Positions 27,060-35,707 of a stretch of DNA of 64,000 nucleotides are shown here, one piece after another (the stretch's first letter is position 1; each line of letters opens with the position of its first letter). A program made the position numbers and the translations under genes. The notes beneath the pieces were generated by a model that worked only from the letters and a program-made list of their open reading frames with translations, made no database searches and was not told the DNA's origin. Origin of the DNA: CAWKDG01 sp963848355 (GTDB lineage Bacteria > Actinomycetota > Acidimicrobiia > Acidimicrobiales > UBA8190); assembly GCA_963848355.1 (NCBI GenBank), contig CAWKDG010000002.1, positions 62,001 to 126,000 on the forward strand, read 5' to 3'.

Positions 27060-27239
27060 TCATCGTAAAGGGCGCTTGAAGGTAAACAGCACGTCTCTGC
27101 CCGTATCCGCTTCGTGGACGAGCTCCCACCCGTCCGTTCCCCGTGCATTGAGCAGATGCATCTGGCGCACGGCAAACGACTCATGCTCTTCTGCCTCCTC
27201 GTTGAGTGATACTACGAGGTATTCCCAGCCGTCAGTCAT
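27060..27239 (-). CDS. Small DUF4177-like protein
   Basis: 59 residues from the ATG at 27239, with AGGAG seven bases upstream. It begins MTDGWEYLVVSLNEE and contains GTDGWELVHEADTGRDVLFT, the two Trp-containing beta strands typical of DUF4177-like mini-proteins, and ends FKRPLR. Function is unknown. It lies 45 bases upstream of the F420-reductase-like gene on the same strand and may share its transcript. Confidence 0.7.
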   Translation of the reverse strand: MTDGWEYLVVSLNEEAEEHESFAVRQMHLLNARGTDGWELVHEADTGRDVLFTFKRPLR

Positions 27240-27580
27240 AGTTGCTCCTCATCATTGCGGATCAGGATACGAGACGGCTTCCGACCAGCGACTGATACGT
27301 CATACAATCCAACCGTCCGGCCACGGCGATATCAGCGAGCCGGTTGGCGAACGTCGGCAGTCGACAGTTTGAGTGGCGGGAACGGTATATGGCATAGCCG
27401 TGGCAATGACCGCTAAAGCTTGTGGGGAATCAGGACTTGCGCCGGACAGCACCCAAGTGCGGATGCACGAGTAAGCGAAACGAATCGCGCTCCGCCGGTC
27501 TCTTGGGTCTTGGGTGGTCGATCTGGCGAGTTGAGCGCCGCACCCCACCCGTGTCCCGCACGCTGTGCTGACTGGGCTAA
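27240..27580. other. Gene-free stretch
   Basis: About 340 bases between two reverse-strand genes. Short frames without ribosome sites; nothing recognised. Confidence 0.35.
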
Positions 27581-28012
27581 TCACGCCGGTTGGAACGGCT
27601 TACCTTCTCCAGCGGCGCATAGGAGACGAAGGCTCTCCAGGTAATAGCCCCAGTTGAAGTTGTAGACCCCGTAGTAGTCGTCAGCCAGCTCAACGGCGTA
27701 GTCCTGCCAGAAGCGCAAGCGAGTCCTTCCATCATCGAGGGGTGCGATGACGAAACGAAATGTGCTGTCCTGCCACGGCTCATGTCCGCTCACGCATCGC
27801 CAGACCACCTCATGGAGAGGATCAACCTGAGTGATCTCCATGACCGGGTGGAAGTCTCCAGCAAACGTCCATCGAACCAAGGTGCCTACCTCGGCATCGG
27901 GGGCGTCGACCTTCGTGCTCCACCATCCGGCTAGATGGTCCCTCTCGGTCAGAGCCGCCCATACGGAGTCAATCCCAGCATCGATGTCTACGACGTGGTG
28001 GATGGTCTTCAT
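27581..28012 (-). CDS. SRPBCC/AHSA1-like START-domain protein
   Basis: 143 residues from the ATG at 28012, preceded by GCGAGGAAAG. The helix-grip fold begins IHHVVDIDAGIDSVWAALTE and continues DHLAGWWSTKVDA, which is diagnostic for the activator-of-Hsp90/polyketide-cyclase-like superfamily, and ends with an amphipathic helix (YYLESLRLLCAAGEG). Such proteins bind hydrophobic ligands; the specific role is unknown. Confidence 0.85.
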   Translation of the reverse strand: MKTIHHVVDIDAGIDSVWAALTERDHLAGWWSTKVDAPDAEVGTLVRWTFAGDFHPVMEITQVDPLHEVVWRCVSGHEPWQDSTFRFVIAPLDDGRTRLRFWQDYAVELADDYYGVYNFNWGYYLESLRLLCAAGEGKPFQPA

Positions 28013-28209
28013 CTTTCCTCGCTCTGAGATCCGGCGCTTTCGTGCATAGATAGCACCGCAGCGGACGCTACGCCCATCGGGCCTGGACCAGCCGAAGCAC
28101 GAGCCATGCCGTCCGCTCGTCCCGTCACCCCATCTCCACGGGCGATGACTCCTGGGAAAGGCGAAGTCCCGGCGGAAGATGACGACAGGTGTGATCCTGG
28201 TGTTCCCGG

Positions 28210-29455
28210 TCACACGCTGATCGAGGAGGAGGAGAGGGCGTCTCCCACAACCGTGGCAAAGCCAAAGCTGGGGCCGGCGACTCCGTCTCCGTAGTCTCGG
28301 ACGTCAGCCCTCTTCAGCATCAGTGAGTGGTACACACCGGCAGAGGCGATGTCGCCGGCCAGCTGCACTCCTATGATCCGGCCGTCGCGCAGGTAGACCG
28401 ACCGCAGTGCGTTGCCATGCTCGGTGCGAAGAACGTCGTCGGCGCCTTCTGTCGTCCCCATGGCGACTATGGGCACGCCCAGATGCTTCAGGCTGTTCAT
28501 CGACTCGGCGCCGTCATAGGTGATATCGGCACCGAGGGCGTTAGCCGCGGCGACTTTGGCCTGTGCCACGGCATTGGGGAAGATGGCGTGCACGTACCGT
28601 TCGCCGGTCAGCCAGTCGGCGGCCTCGGCCACGTCTCCGGCGGCGTAGACATTCGGGGTCGAGGTGCGCAGATGGTCATCGACGTGGACGCCCCATTCAG
28701 TGACGATCTCTGAGCCGCCGAGGAACTCGACGTGGGGCTTCACACCAGTGGCGGCCACCACCAGGTCGCCGTGCAGCATCTCACCGCCGGCCAGTCGTAC
28801 CGCCGTCCCCGTCGGCGTCTGCACAAACGCTTCCGCCGGCGTACCGAGTCGTAGCTCGACTCCTCGGCTCTCGAGCGCCCGGCGGGCGACGTCCGAGGTG
28901 GGGCGGTCGAGGACCCGGGGCATGATCCAGGGACGGCGGCCGACGATCGTCACCTCGACCCCGAGGTCGGTCAACATGAGCGCGAGTTCCACCCCGATGA
29001 ACCCGTGACCCACGATGAGGGCGTTTCTGGCCTCGCCGTTGCGCACCCGCGTCACGAGGGCTTCGGCCTGGCGAAGCGACTTGAAGTCGAGCACACCTGG
29101 GAGCTCCGCCCCTTCGATGGGAGCGTGCAGCCGGCTCCCCGACGCGATGACGAGGGTCTCGTAGGCCACCCGGGTGCCCTCCGCCAGGAGGACTTCACCA
29201 TTGTCGGTGTCGATGGCGACGACCGGCGCCTCTCGTCGCTCGTCGATGCCGAGGCGCTCGGCGATGTCGGGACCTTTCCAGTACAAGGTGTTGGTCGCGA
29301 CCGGTCAGGAAGTGGTCGGCCATGGCCGCCGGCGAGTACGGGGGAAACGGCTCCATGGTGAGGGCGGTGACGCTTCCGTTCGGGTCCAAGCGTCGGAACA
29401 TCTCGGCTGCCGTGATCCCCGCCGGACCTGTGCCGATGATCACGGTCCGAGTCAT
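28210..29455 (-). CDS. FAD/NAD(P)-dependent oxidoreductase of the CO dehydrogenase operon (FNOR), frameshifted
   Basis: Starts at the ATG at 29455, overlapping the cooC stop (ATGA). About 414 residues. The N-terminal FAD loop is VIIGTGPAGITAAE. After one base is removed from GACC near 29293 the text runs RDNTLYWKGPDIAERLGID. An NAD(P) loop follows (ALIVGHGFIGVELALMLTD), then NVYAAGDVAEA. Class I pyridine-nucleotide oxidoreductases of this type (NADH oxidase/rubredoxin reductase group) are found in cooF-cooS-FNOR clusters, where they are thought to take CO-derived electrons from CooF to NAD(P)+. Last gene of the operon. Confidence 0.85.
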
Positions 29456-30350
29456 GGCTGACCCACCAGGAACGCATGGCGGGTGGGGAGCGGGACCAGG
29501 TCGAAACCGAGCGAGCCGATGCCGCCGGCCAGAGCCGTCCCCTCCAACAGCCCGTCGACCGCCGGTTCGGCTTCGAGGGCGGCCTCCTCGTAGGGCAGGG
29601 CGTGGACGGAGGCAAACGGATAGCCACCGCGTTCGGCCACGTAGCGCAGGGCACGGCGCAGGTGCTCATCGGTCCGCACCCGATTGACCACCAGGTGGAC
29701 CACCTCGATACCCATGGTCCCGGCCAGCCTGGCCGTATCCATTCCCACCTGCACGGAATTGGCCGTGTGGTCCACGACCACGACGGCCTGGTCAAAACCT
29801 CGGGCCAGAGCCCGGCCGAAGTGCTCCACCCCGGCGTGGGTGTCAAGGAGGACGACCGATCCGCGCTGGGAGCGCATGTCGCCGAGGGCGGCGGCCAGCA
29901 GCGCCGTCTCGGGGCAGAAGCATCCGCCGCCGGCGCGTCGGACGGCCCCCATCAACAGGAAGCGGACTCCGTCCGGACCGGTGACTCCGAGTCGGTCCAC
30001 CACGTCGGCGGTGTCGGGGTTGAGGCGAAGCATCCCTCCACCGCCGGCGCCGGGACGGGTACCCGTCTTTTCCTCCACATAGTCGCCGGCCTCGGTGATC
30101 GGGAATCGCCCGGGTGAGAGACTCTGGCGTCAACCCGAGGGCTGGACCGAGATTGCACTGTTCGTCGCCATCGACGGCGATCACCGAGCAGCCTCGGCGG
30201 GCCAGAAGACGAGCCAGGACGGCCGTGATCGTGGTCTTGCCGACGCCTCCTTTGCCCACGATGACGATGCGGGCCTCAGGCCCGTCGCCGCCCCCTGAGG
30301 CCGACAGGCTCGGAGTCGTTACCTTGGTGGTCGTGGCAGGTGCCGCACAT
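29452..30350 (-). CDS. cooC: CO dehydrogenase maturation ATPase CooC, frameshifted
   Basis: SIMIBI-class ATPase that loads nickel into CooS. The deviant Walker A is IVIVGKGGVGKTTITAVLAR, followed by VIAVDGDEQCNLGPALGL; the effector CFCPETALLAA and VVLLDTHAGVEHF (Walker B-like) are downstream. Two breaks, near 30291-30295 (CCCCC) and 30101-30103 (GGG), are each repaired by deleting one base. The first repair links the P-loop frame, which otherwise has no start codon, to the ATG at 30350, four bases after cooS. The new N-terminus reads MCGTCHDHQGNDSEP, a possible metal-binding CxxCxxH. About 298 residues after repair. Confidence 0.82.
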
Positions 30351-30354
30351 GTGC

Positions 30355-32295
30355 CTACGACCCGCTGATGGCAGCGGTGACCGCAGTGGCGTCCACCTCG
30401 ATGCTGGGGAGGCCCAGGCCCTTGCGCTTGGCCTCGATGTGCCGCCTGATCAACAACGCCGCCTTCTCGGGATCCGGTTCCACCGAGAACTTGGCCCCCA
30501 CGACACCGTCGAGGCCGTTGGCCAGCAGGTCGACGACGTGGGGACTGCCGAAGATCGGCGGCTGGACGCCAAGGACGGTGCTGATCCCGCTCGCCACCAC
30601 GTAGGCCCCGATGGCCACCGCCTTCTCGGAGTACCACTCCGGCGCGGCACCGGCGAGGGGCAACTTGTCGATATCGACGCCCAGGTAGTTGGCCAGCGCC
30701 GCCGCCAGCACCAGGATCCGGCTGTTGTCCACGCACGACCCCATGTGGAGCACCGGGGGGATCCCGAGCGCCTCGCACACCGCACGTAGCCCGGGGCCGG
30801 CCAGGGCGGCGGACTCGGGCAGCATCTGGCCGGCTTTTCCGTTGGCGACCGCCGCGCACCCGGTCACGATGACCAGGATGTCGTTCTCGATGAGACGGCG
30901 GGTCAACTCGACGTGTCCGTAGTCCTGGGGGATCTTGGGGTTGTTGCACCCCACCACCGCTACCGCACCGCGGATGGCGCCCGAGGCAATGGCGTCCACC
31001 AGTGGCTTCGGGGTCCCGCCCAGCGCGGCCAGGATCGACTCCACCGAGAAGCCAGCCATCATCCGCACGGGCTCGACCGGGATGCGGACCCGGTCGGGAT
31101 TGCGGTTCGGATACGCCTCCACCGCCATACGCACGATCTGGCGCGCCGTCTCGGCGCCGTGAGCGGGATCGAACGAGACGTGGATGGCCCCGGGGAACTT
31201 CGCCTTGTCGGAGGTGGAGATGACCTGGGTGTGGTAGCACTTCGCCACATCGGTGACCGATGGCATGATGCACTGGTAGTCGACCACCATGGCCTCCAGT
31301 GCTCCGGTGACCACGATCAATTCCTGCATCAGGTGGTTACCGGCGATGGGGACGCCGCGTCGCATCATCATCTCGTTGCCGGTGCAGCACAGCCCGACCA
31401 CGTTGATGCCCTTGGCCCCGTAAGACCGAGCCAGATCGAGCAGCTCGGCATCGGCGGCGGCGGCCACCACCACGTCGGACAACAGCGGATTGTGGCCGTG
31501 CATGGCGATGTTGACCTGATCGGTCTTGAGCACTCCCAGATTCACTTCGGACATCACCGGCGCCGGTGTTCCGAACATGATGTCCGAGAGTTCGGTGGCG
31601 ATCATCGAACCACCCCACCCGTCGGCGAGCCCAGTCCGGAGCGCATGGAGAAGGATGTTCACATAGTCGTTGTCGACTCCCATATGCGTCCGATGGAGCA
31701 TCTCCACCTGCTCACGGTCGATCCCGCGCGGGGTGATGTGCAGTGTGTCCCACAACTCACGCCTGGCCCCCGGGGCCCGGGCGGCGAGGGCGAGCGACTC
31801 CTTGCGGCTGCCGTAGTCCTCGTACAGGGCGTCGGCCACGTCCTCGGCCACCTGGAGGATGTCCCGGCCGTCTGACGCCACTCCGAGCTCCGTGGCCAAG
31901 CGAATGAGTTTGGCTTCGTCGGCGATGCGGTACCCCGTGGTCTCGCCCCGAGCCGTGGCCCGGAAGACCTCGAGGATGTCTCGCCCGTGGTCCGAATGTG
32001 ACGAGGATCCGGCGGCGATCGTCCGGCCGAGGTTTCGGGCCACGATGACATCGGCGTCGGCGCCGCACACCCCTTTCTGGGGCCCCTCGCCGAAGGGGTC
32101 GATCCGACACGGGCCCATGGCGCAATTGCGGCAGCTCAGCCCCAGTGCGCAGTATCCGCACTGAGGCTCCTGGGCGGCCAGACGGTCCCACACGGTGTCA
32201 ATGCCCTCGGTGCGGGCTACGTCGATCATTCGCTGAGCGTCCTCGTTGATGGTCAGCCTGAGGGTGCCGTGCCCGTTCGCGGTAGTGACACTCAT
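30355..32295 (-). CDS. cooS: Anaerobic Ni,Fe carbon monoxide dehydrogenase catalytic subunit
   Basis: 646 residues, full length. It catalyses CO + H2O to CO2 with two electrons, as a cytoplasmic homodimer. The B-cluster ligands are Cys55, Cys58, Cys63 and Cys77. The D-cluster region has Cys46-x2-Cys49 and a Ser at 54, where [4Fe-4S] enzymes have Cys. The C-cluster ligands are all present: His in MHGHNP (266/268), Cys304 in GLCCTGNE, Cys342, Cys450, Cys480 and Cys521; Lys in YSEKAVAIG serves proton transfer. The start overlaps cooF by ATGA. No acetyl-CoA synthase gene is nearby, so the role is CO oxidation rather than carbon fixation. Confidence 0.96.
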   Translation of the reverse strand: MSVTTANGHGTLRLTINEDAQRMIDVARTEGIDTVWDRLAAQEPQCGYCALGLSCRNCAMGPCRIDPFGEGPQKGVCGADADVIVARNLGRTIAAGSSSHSDHGRDILEVFRATARGETTGYRIADEAKLIRLATELGVASDGRDILQVAEDVADALYEDYGSRKESLALAARAPGARRELWDTLHITPRGIDREQVEMLHRTHMGVDNDYVNILLHALRTGLADGWGGSMIATELSDIMFGTPAPVMSEVNLGVLKTDQVNIAMHGHNPLLSDVVVAAAADAELLDLARSYGAKGINVVGLCCTGNEMMMRRGVPIAGNHLMQELIVVTGALEAMVVDYQCIMPSVTDVAKCYHTQVISTSDKAKFPGAIHVSFDPAHGAETARQIVRMAVEAYPNRNPDRVRIPVEPVRMMAGFSVESILAALGGTPKPLVDAIASGAIRGAVAVVGCNNPKIPQDYGHVELTRRLIENDILVIVTGCAAVANGKAGQMLPESAALAGPGLRAVCEALGIPPVLHMGSCVDNSRILVLAAALANYLGVDIDKLPLAGAAPEWYSEKAVAIGAYVVASGISTVLGVQPPIFGSPHVVDLLANGLDGVVGAKFSVEPDPEKAALLIRRHIEAKRKGLGLPSIEVDATAVTAAISGS

Positions 32296-32930
32296 TGCGT
32301 TCCTCCTTGTGCGGCCGCCTGGTCGGCAAGCTCCGTGGTGGCACGACCAAAGCCATGCCAGGCCAGTAGCGGGTCGGGGATCCGGCGGGAAGACGTGGCG
32401 CCGGCGGCGGCGAGAACCGCCCCTGTCTCACTGAGACGCGCTTTGGCCAACAGCTCGTTGAGCTCACCGAAGACGAGGGCGTCGACCTTGCACGCTTCGA
32501 CGCACGCCGGCTGCTCGCCTCGCGATATACGGGCCTGGCACCCGTCACATTTGACGGCGACTGCCGTCTGCGCATTGGGACCGGTGGCCAGGGGGTGGAA
32601 GGTGATCACGTCGAAGGGGCACACAACCGCACACATCGCGCACCCGATGCACCGTCCCGGGTCGACCAACACGACGCCCAGGACGTCATCTCGGGTGATC
32701 GCCCCCGTGGGGCAGACTTGCTGACACGGTGCCGGATCGCAATGCCGGCACCGGTTGGGGAATGCCGTCGAGGCGTCGGGACCCGGCGCCACATGGACCC
32801 GGGTGCGCGGGACGGGAGTTTCGAGGAACGCCGATATCACGTCCTGGGAAAGTGAGTGTTCGATGGCACAAGCGATCTCGCACTGGCGGCAGCCGATGCA
32901 CCGCTCGGGATTGACGAAGACGCTCCGCAC
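32292..32930 (-). CDS. cooF: CooF-like four-cluster ferredoxin
   Basis: 212 residues from a GTG at 32930 with AGGAGG upstream. Four 4Fe-4S motifs: CIGCRQCEIAC near the N-terminus, CRHCDPAPCQQVCPTGAI, CIGCAMCAVVCPFDVI, and the CDGCQ/CVEAC pair. It carries electrons from CooS to the downstream oxidoreductase or other acceptors. It heads the cooF-cooS-cooC-FNOR operon; the 140 bases upstream (32931-33070) are the likely promoter region. Confidence 0.93.
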   Translation of the reverse strand: MRSVFVNPERCIGCRQCEIACAIEHSLSQDVISAFLETPVPRTRVHVAPGPDASTAFPNRCRHCDPAPCQQVCPTGAITRDDVLGVVLVDPGRCIGCAMCAVVCPFDVITFHPLATGPNAQTAVAVKCDGCQARISRGEQPACVEACKVDALVFGELNELLAKARLSETGAVLAAAGATSSRRIPDPLLAWHGFGRATTELADQAAAQGGTQ

Positions 32931-33070
32931 AACGACCTCCTCTCCACGCTCTGAGTGGGCCCCGGGCCCTCGCCCTTACCTCCATTGTCAAGCTCTACCA
33001 ACCGGCCGAACAGGGCCATTGGTCCCGAAAGGCACCGGCCGGTGGGTCACCGGGCGGCCATGGATGGTTT

Positions 33071-33919
33071 TCAGGCGCCGCACACCACCGCAGGGCCGGG
33101 GCGGGCAAGAGAGTTGACGGCGTCGAGGTTGCGGACCGTGCAGTAACGGAGCCAACGGTAGGCGGCCGGGGACAGTCGATCGCAGAGCCAATCCCAATGT
33201 AGCGAGACGACATCGCCCGGTGCGAGGTCGACCGGGAAGACGAGTCCGTCGAGGCCGCGCCGAACCTGCTCCAACCGTTCGTCTCCGAGGAGTAGGCGCG
33301 AGCCGTCGAAGGACAACCGCCGGCTTCGGACCTGGACGAGGTCGCCGGCGACCGCCTCGACCCGCCCCCAGCGGATCCGGCACCGGTCCAGCACCTCCAG
33401 GGGCGGCCCCTCCATGCCGGCCCGCAGCAGTCCGAGCCAGGGGTACACGGCGAAGACGTGGAAGTTGTGTTGGGCGACCCCCGCTGGTGCGGCCGAAACC
33501 AGGGATCCGAAGTGCCGTCCGGCACGACGCTCGAACCGGTCCCCCAGGGAGGCCGAGAGGGCGACAGGCGCCACGCGTGTCACGAGTTCGTTCCCGGTCC
33601 AGTACGCCTCGACGACCCGGCGATCGAGAGGATCGGCGATGTGGTTACACGAGGCGATGAGCTGCAGGTAGGGCCACGCTCCTTCGAAGCGGGCGGCCAC
33701 GTGACTCAGATCATCCAGGGCCGTGCCTTGTGAGGTCATTTCGAAGAGGGCGGCCGGGTCTGAAGGCCCGCAGTAGCCGAGAGCATTGGGCGGATAGGCG
33801 TAGCGGGCGAAGAGAACCGGTCCGGCCAGGGGCCCCCGGGGCCGCGTCGGCAGAGATGCGCCGGTAGGAGGGCGATCTCGGTCATTCGTTGCGACGAGGG
33901 GGGCGGGCAGATGGCTCAT
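33071..33919 (-). CDS. DUF6390-like protein at the end of the hydrogenase operon
   Basis: 282 residues from the ATG at 33919, overlapping the transporter stop (ATGA). The region after a proline-rich N-terminus reads LFARYAYPPNALGYCGPSDP, recalled as the hallmark of DUF6390, a family seen with actinobacterial hydrogenases. Conserved His and Trp (QHNFHVFAVYPWLGLL, SLHWDWLCDRLSP) suggest an enzymatic or metal-related role, but none is known. The last gene of the run before cooF. Confidence 0.75.
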   Translation of the reverse strand: MSHLPAPLVATNDRDRPPTGASLPTRPRGPLAGPVLFARYAYPPNALGYCGPSDPAALFEMTSQGTALDDLSHVAARFEGAWPYLQLIASCNHIADPLDRRVVEAYWTGNELVTRVAPVALSASLGDRFERRAGRHFGSLVSAAPAGVAQHNFHVFAVYPWLGLLRAGMEGPPLEVLDRCRIRWGRVEAVAGDLVQVRSRRLSFDGSRLLLGDERLEQVRRGLDGLVFPVDLAPGDVVSLHWDWLCDRLSPAAYRWLRYCTVRNLDAVNSLARPGPAVVCGA

Positions 33920-34974
33920 CCGCTCACCACGTGACGCCGGCGTGGGGTCCCGGCCCGGCGGCTGGCCCAGAGCACGGTCGCCGCCCCGGCGAGGATGAGG
34001 ATGAGGCCCAGCACATGGGGGGCGAGCGCCGCCGTGCCCGCCGCCGCCTGCAGAAGGGCGGTGACCACCGCGCTCCCGACGAGCACGGAGGTGACATCGA
34101 TGGCGCGAGCCCGGCCCAGTGCCGTCATCCACGTCCCCACGTAAGCGGCCAGAAGCAGGCCGGTGAGCATTGCCCATCCGACCTGATCGGCGTCGAAGGC
34201 AATGAGAAGGTGCAGAGCGCCACTGGAGGCCAGGTAGACCACCAGGGCCACCGCCCCGACTCCCATGCGAACCAGGGCGAGAACCGACACCGCCATGTGG
34301 CGCAGCAAGACCTTCGCCACCACGACCTCGACGGCCCAAAGAACGGTCGCAGTGAGCACGAGGAGCTCACCGCGGTCGGCCGACAGATGTCCCACTCCGC
34401 CGGCGATGGTGATCTCGCCTGCCACGAGCACGCCGATGGCGGCGAGGTTCCACCAGGTCAGGCGTTCGCGCAACAACGGAATGGCCAGGATGGCCACCCA
34501 CAGAACCAGAGTGTCTCGCCAGAAGGCCGCCGGGGTGGCGGTTGTGTCGGCCAGCCCGTCGAAGAACAGGACGAAGGCGATTCCGCCGCCGACGATGCCC
34601 ACGTAGGCCAGTCCCACCCAGCGAGCGAGCCCCCACGTCCGCCATGACCGGGAAGTGGCCGGCCCCGATTCGGATCCCCGGTTCACCGAGACGAAACGAC
34701 CGGCGACCGAGTCCGCTCGACGGCGGGAGACGGCCCACCCGACGAGGGCCCCGGCGGCGAGGATGACCGTGGCCACGAGGTTCTTGGCCGTTGTGTACAC
34801 CGAGGGTGCGGCGATGGAGTGCACGCCGTAGCTGTTGACGAAGACCGACAGCCCGCTGATCAGGGCAGTCATGGCGGCCACCGTGATACCGGAAAACCCG
34901 TCGGCGGCGAGGCGACCGCCGCCGACCCGGGTCGAACTGACATCTCCACGCAGCTCGGTGGGCCGGACGGTCAC
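33916..34974 (-). CDS. EamA/DMT-family transporter linked to hypC
   Basis: 352 residues from a GTG at 34974 that overlaps the hypC stop (GTGA). About ten hydrophobic segments in two EamA repeats follow residue 35; the loop near 75-105 is hydrophilic. DMT-superfamily proteins export small metabolites. Its fixed place between hypC and the DUF6390-like gene suggests a function tied to the hydrogenase, perhaps metal or metabolite transport, but that is inference. Confidence 0.82.
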   Translation of the reverse strand: MTVRPTELRGDVSSTRVGGGRLAADGFSGITVAAMTALISGLSVFVNSYGVHSIAAPSVYTTAKNLVATVILAAGALVGWAVSRRRADSVAGRFVSVNRGSESGPATSRSWRTWGLARWVGLAYVGIVGGGIAFVLFFDGLADTTATPAAFWRDTLVLWVAILAIPLLRERLTWWNLAAIGVLVAGEITIAGGVGHLSADRGELLVLTATVLWAVEVVVAKVLLRHMAVSVLALVRMGVGAVALVVYLASSGALHLLIAFDADQVGWAMLTGLLLAAYVGTWMTALGRARAIDVTSVLVGSAVVTALLQAAAGTAALAPHVLGLILILAGAATVLWASRRAGTPRRRHVVSG

Positions 34975-35210
34975 CCTCGGTCCTCGTACCCGTGAGCGGA
35001 CCGCGTCTCTGCGGCGACGGCTTCTGCTTCGCTCTGGTCGACCCGGTCGATGGCGTATCCGCTGTGGACGACGAGCCACTCGCCCGGTGTCGGCGGCGGT
35101 CCGTCGAGGGCGAGCAGCGAGACACGATGCACGGTGCCGTCGAGGTCCTCGACCTCCACCGCACCGCCACCATCGTCCCGCAGGACACGGTGGAGCCGGC
35201 TCATGCACAT
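34971..35210 (-). CDS. hypC: Hydrogenase assembly chaperone HypC/HupF
   Basis: 79 residues. It begins Met-Cys, and Cys2 is the essential residue that carries the Fe(CN)2CO unit with HypD and binds the apo large subunit. The OB-fold body includes HRVSLLALDGPPPTPGEWLV and VHSGYAIDRVD. It overlaps the protease gene by ten bases. The other hyp genes (A, B, D, E, F) are not in this window. Confidence 0.9.
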   Translation of the reverse strand: MCMSRLHRVLRDDGGGAVEVEDLDGTVHRVSLLALDGPPPTPGEWLVVHSGYAIDRVDQSEAEAVAAETRSAHGYEDRG

Positions 35211-35707
35211 GGGTGCACCTCCTTGACCAGGGCGACCGCCCGTCGGACGGCGACGGGGACGGCGGCCTCGACTGCGGCACTAAGCCCCGGCCCGTTCCCG
35301 AAGTCAATCCCCTCGATGCCCATCACGATGACCCGAGCGGGGGCCCGGCCGACAGCCTGGGCCAGCCGCCACACACCACCGAGGCTGATCCCGTGCGTGC
35401 TCGTCGTGGCGTGGCCTCCGTCACCTGAGGGCAGCTCCACCACTCGCACGGATCCCGGCGCGGACCCCGAGCGGACAGCGTCGATCACGATGGCCAGATC
35501 GGCGTCGTCCCATCGTCCGAGCAGATCGAGGGGATCAACCACGGGGCCGATGTCTTCGGCGCCGAGTTCGGCGACGATGCGAGCGGCAGTCACCGGGCCG
35601 GCACCGTCATCACGCCGGTACTCGTTCCCCAAGCCGGCGACGACGATGTACGGGCGCGGGCGATGCCGGAATGCAGGCTTCACTTCGCTGAGTTTCTCCC
35701 CGCTCAT
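35201..35707 (-). CDS. Hydrogenase maturation protease
   Basis: 168 residues from the ATG at 35707, overlapping the large-subunit stop by ATGA. HybD/HycI fold: GLGNEYRRDDGAGP near residue 24, where an acidic residue binds nickel, then VVDPLDLLGRWDDADLAIVIDAV and a conserved His in STHGISLGG. It removes the C-terminal peptide of the large subunit once Ni is inserted; the large subunit encoded upstream has the expected cleavage site. Confidence 0.92.
   Translation of the reverse strand: MSGEKLSEVKPAFRHRPRPYIVVAGLGNEYRRDDGAGPVTAARIVAELGAEDIGPVVDPLDLLGRWDDADLAIVIDAVRSGSAPGSVRVVELPSGDGGHATTSTHGISLGGVWRLAQAVGRAPARVIVMGIEGIDFGNGPGLSAAVEAAVPVAVRRAVALVKEVHPCA

Noticed and set aside
17055..28000. Prophage or integrative element at the tmRNA gene
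   Set aside because: No integrase, phage structural gene or second tmRNA 3' end was found in the window; only the repeat similarity remains.
29452..30350. Programmed ribosomal frameshifting in cooC
   Set aside because: Two shifts in one gene plus six more elsewhere, all single extra bases and nearly all in G/C runs, point to sequence error; no slippery heptamer or stimulatory structure was evident.
30355..32295. Part of a Wood-Ljungdahl acetyl-CoA synthase cluster
   Set aside because: No acsB, corrinoid protein or methyltransferase gene is nearby; the neighbours are cooF, cooC and an FAD oxidoreductase.
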